Shown: positions 5,785 to 6,547 of the stretch, one piece after another | How the letters are laid out: every line of letters begins with the position of its first letter | Numbering within the stretch: position 1 is the stretch's first letter | DNA from: an uncultured Gammaproteobacteria bacterium | GTDB lineage: Bacteria > Pseudomonadota > Gammaproteobacteria > Steroidobacterales > Woeseiaceae | Direction of reading: 5' to 3' | NCBI GenBank assembly: GCA_938003715.1 | Contig: CALKYK010000408.1 | Location: forward strand, 1 to 6,547 | DNA: 6,547 nt | Notes under the pieces: generated by a model | The model's input: the letters and a program-made list of their open reading frames with translations, nothing else | Told to the model about the DNA's origin: nothing | Database searches by the model: none | Position numbers and translations under genes: made by a program

Positions 5785-6547
5785 TCATTCTGCCGGCAGA
5801 ACCTCGTAGACGACCGGCCGCGACGCAGGCTTGGCGTCGTCGACTCGGCAGGCGCTGCGCAGCAGGCGTGCCACTTGTTCGGCGGCGTCATCCGATGCCG
5901 CGTGCACGACGGCGAGCGGCCGCTCGCCGCCGACCTCGCTGCCGATCGGCGCGATCTCGCTGAAGCCGACGGACAGGTCCAGCTCGTCGCCGAGGCGCCG
6001 GCGGCCCCCGCCAAGCTCGATGATCGCGTTGCCGATGGCGAACGCGTCCACTTCGGCAAGCCAGCCCTCTTTTTCCGGAACGACCGGCTTCACGATCGGC
6101 GCTTCCGGCAGGTGCGAACGCCAGGTCGAGACGAAATCGACCGGGCCACCGAGCGCGACGACCATGCGGTCGAATATTTCCGCGGCGCGACCGCTCGTGA
6201 CCGCATCATCCACCTTCTTTCCTGCCGCATCGCGATCCGTTTCGATGCCGCTTGCAACGAGCATCTCGGCGCACAGCGCCAGCGTGACTTCGTCAAGACG
6301 GGCTTCGCGTTCCTCGTTCGCGAGGAAGCGCATCGCCTCGCCGATCTCGAGCGCGTTGCCCGCAGTCGTGCCGAGGCATTCGTTCATGTCGGTAATCAGG
6401 GCGTGCGTTTTCAGTTTCGCCTCGCCGGCGGTGGCGAGAATGCTGCCCGCGAGCGCCTGCGCGCGCGGCAGCGAGGACATGAACGCGCCGCTGCCGGTCT
6501 TGACGTCCATGACCAGTGCATCGAGCCCAGCGGCAAGATTATTAGAC
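5785..6547 (-). CDS. deoA: Thymidine (pyrimidine-nucleoside) phosphorylase, 3' part only
   Basis: The C-terminal 253 residues are present; the frame runs off the right edge (last whole codon at 6544-6546), so the ATG at 6508-6510 is an internal Met. The enzyme splits thymidine or deoxyuridine with phosphate into base and 2-deoxyribose 1-phosphate in the cytoplasm. LAAGLDALVMDVKTGSGAFM at visible residues 4-23 is the hallmark phosphate/substrate-site block with its conserved Lys (K16), and TDMNECLGTTAGNALEI at 52-68 is the second conserved block. The C-terminal alpha/beta domain is complete to the TGA at 5785-5787. The distance from the Lys to the end suggests a full length near 440 residues, as in E. 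coli DeoA. Being upstream of nupC on the same strand, it is the first gene of the - operon visible here. A uridine-accepting pyrimidine-nucleoside phosphorylase cannot be excluded. Confidence 0.95.
   Translation of the reverse strand, partial: SNNLAAGLDALVMDVKTGSGAFMSSLPRAQALAGSILATAGEAKLKTHALITDMNECLGTTAGNALEIGEAMRFLANEEREARLDEVTLALCAEMLVASGIETDRDAAGKKVDDAVTSGRAAEIFDRMVVALGGPVDFVSTWRSHLPEAPIVKPVVPEKEGWLAEVDAFAIGNAIIELGGGRRRLGDELDLSVGFSEIAPIGSEVGGERPLAVVHAASDDAAEQVARLLRSACRVDDAKPASRPVVYEVLPAE

Overview
The window looks like chromosomal DNA from a GC-rich Gram-negative bacterium, most likely a proteobacterium. The family-level similarities and the dispersed repeat in the middle fit that, but no marker gene fixes the lineage. 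Seven protein genes fill almost all of it, all belonging to one theme: uptake and catabolism of nucleosides, mainly pyrimidine nucleosides. No RNA gene, CRISPR array, transposase or phage gene was seen.

Layout. On the + strand, from the left edge: the 3' end of preT, then preA (together the NAD(P)H-dependent dihydropyrimidine dehydrogenase), then cdd (cytidine deaminase). The three are packed with 4 and 0 bases between them. On the - strand, entering from the right edge: the 3' part of deoA (thymidine phosphorylase), a 96-base gap, nupC (concentrative nucleoside transporter), iunH (inosine-uridine-type nucleoside hydrolase) and a ribokinase, with a 9-base gap and then an 11-base overlap. The two operons converge on about 443 bases (2176-2618) with no gene.

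How the genes work together (inference from families): NupC imports nucleosides. Cdd turns cytidine and deoxycytidine into uridine and deoxyuridine. The hydrolase splits ribonucleosides into base and free ribose, and the ribokinase phosphorylates the ribose. DeoA phosphorolyses thymidine and deoxyuridine. PreT/PreA reduce the released uracil or thymine to the 5,6-dihydro base. The later steps (dihydropyrimidinase, beta-ureidopropionase, deoxyribose-phosphate enzymes) are not in the window.

The least expected part is the convergent intergenic region. Nearly all of it is one composite, roughly mirror-symmetric inverted-repeat element. Its outer arms carry a repeat of the 'CGTCATTGCGAGGA...GAAGCAATC' type. 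Inside each arm is a hairpin whose 26-base loop is identical, in reverse complement, in the two arms. The stems next to the loops differ in sequence between the arms, yet each stays self-complementary. The enzyme genes themselves look intact and ordinary.
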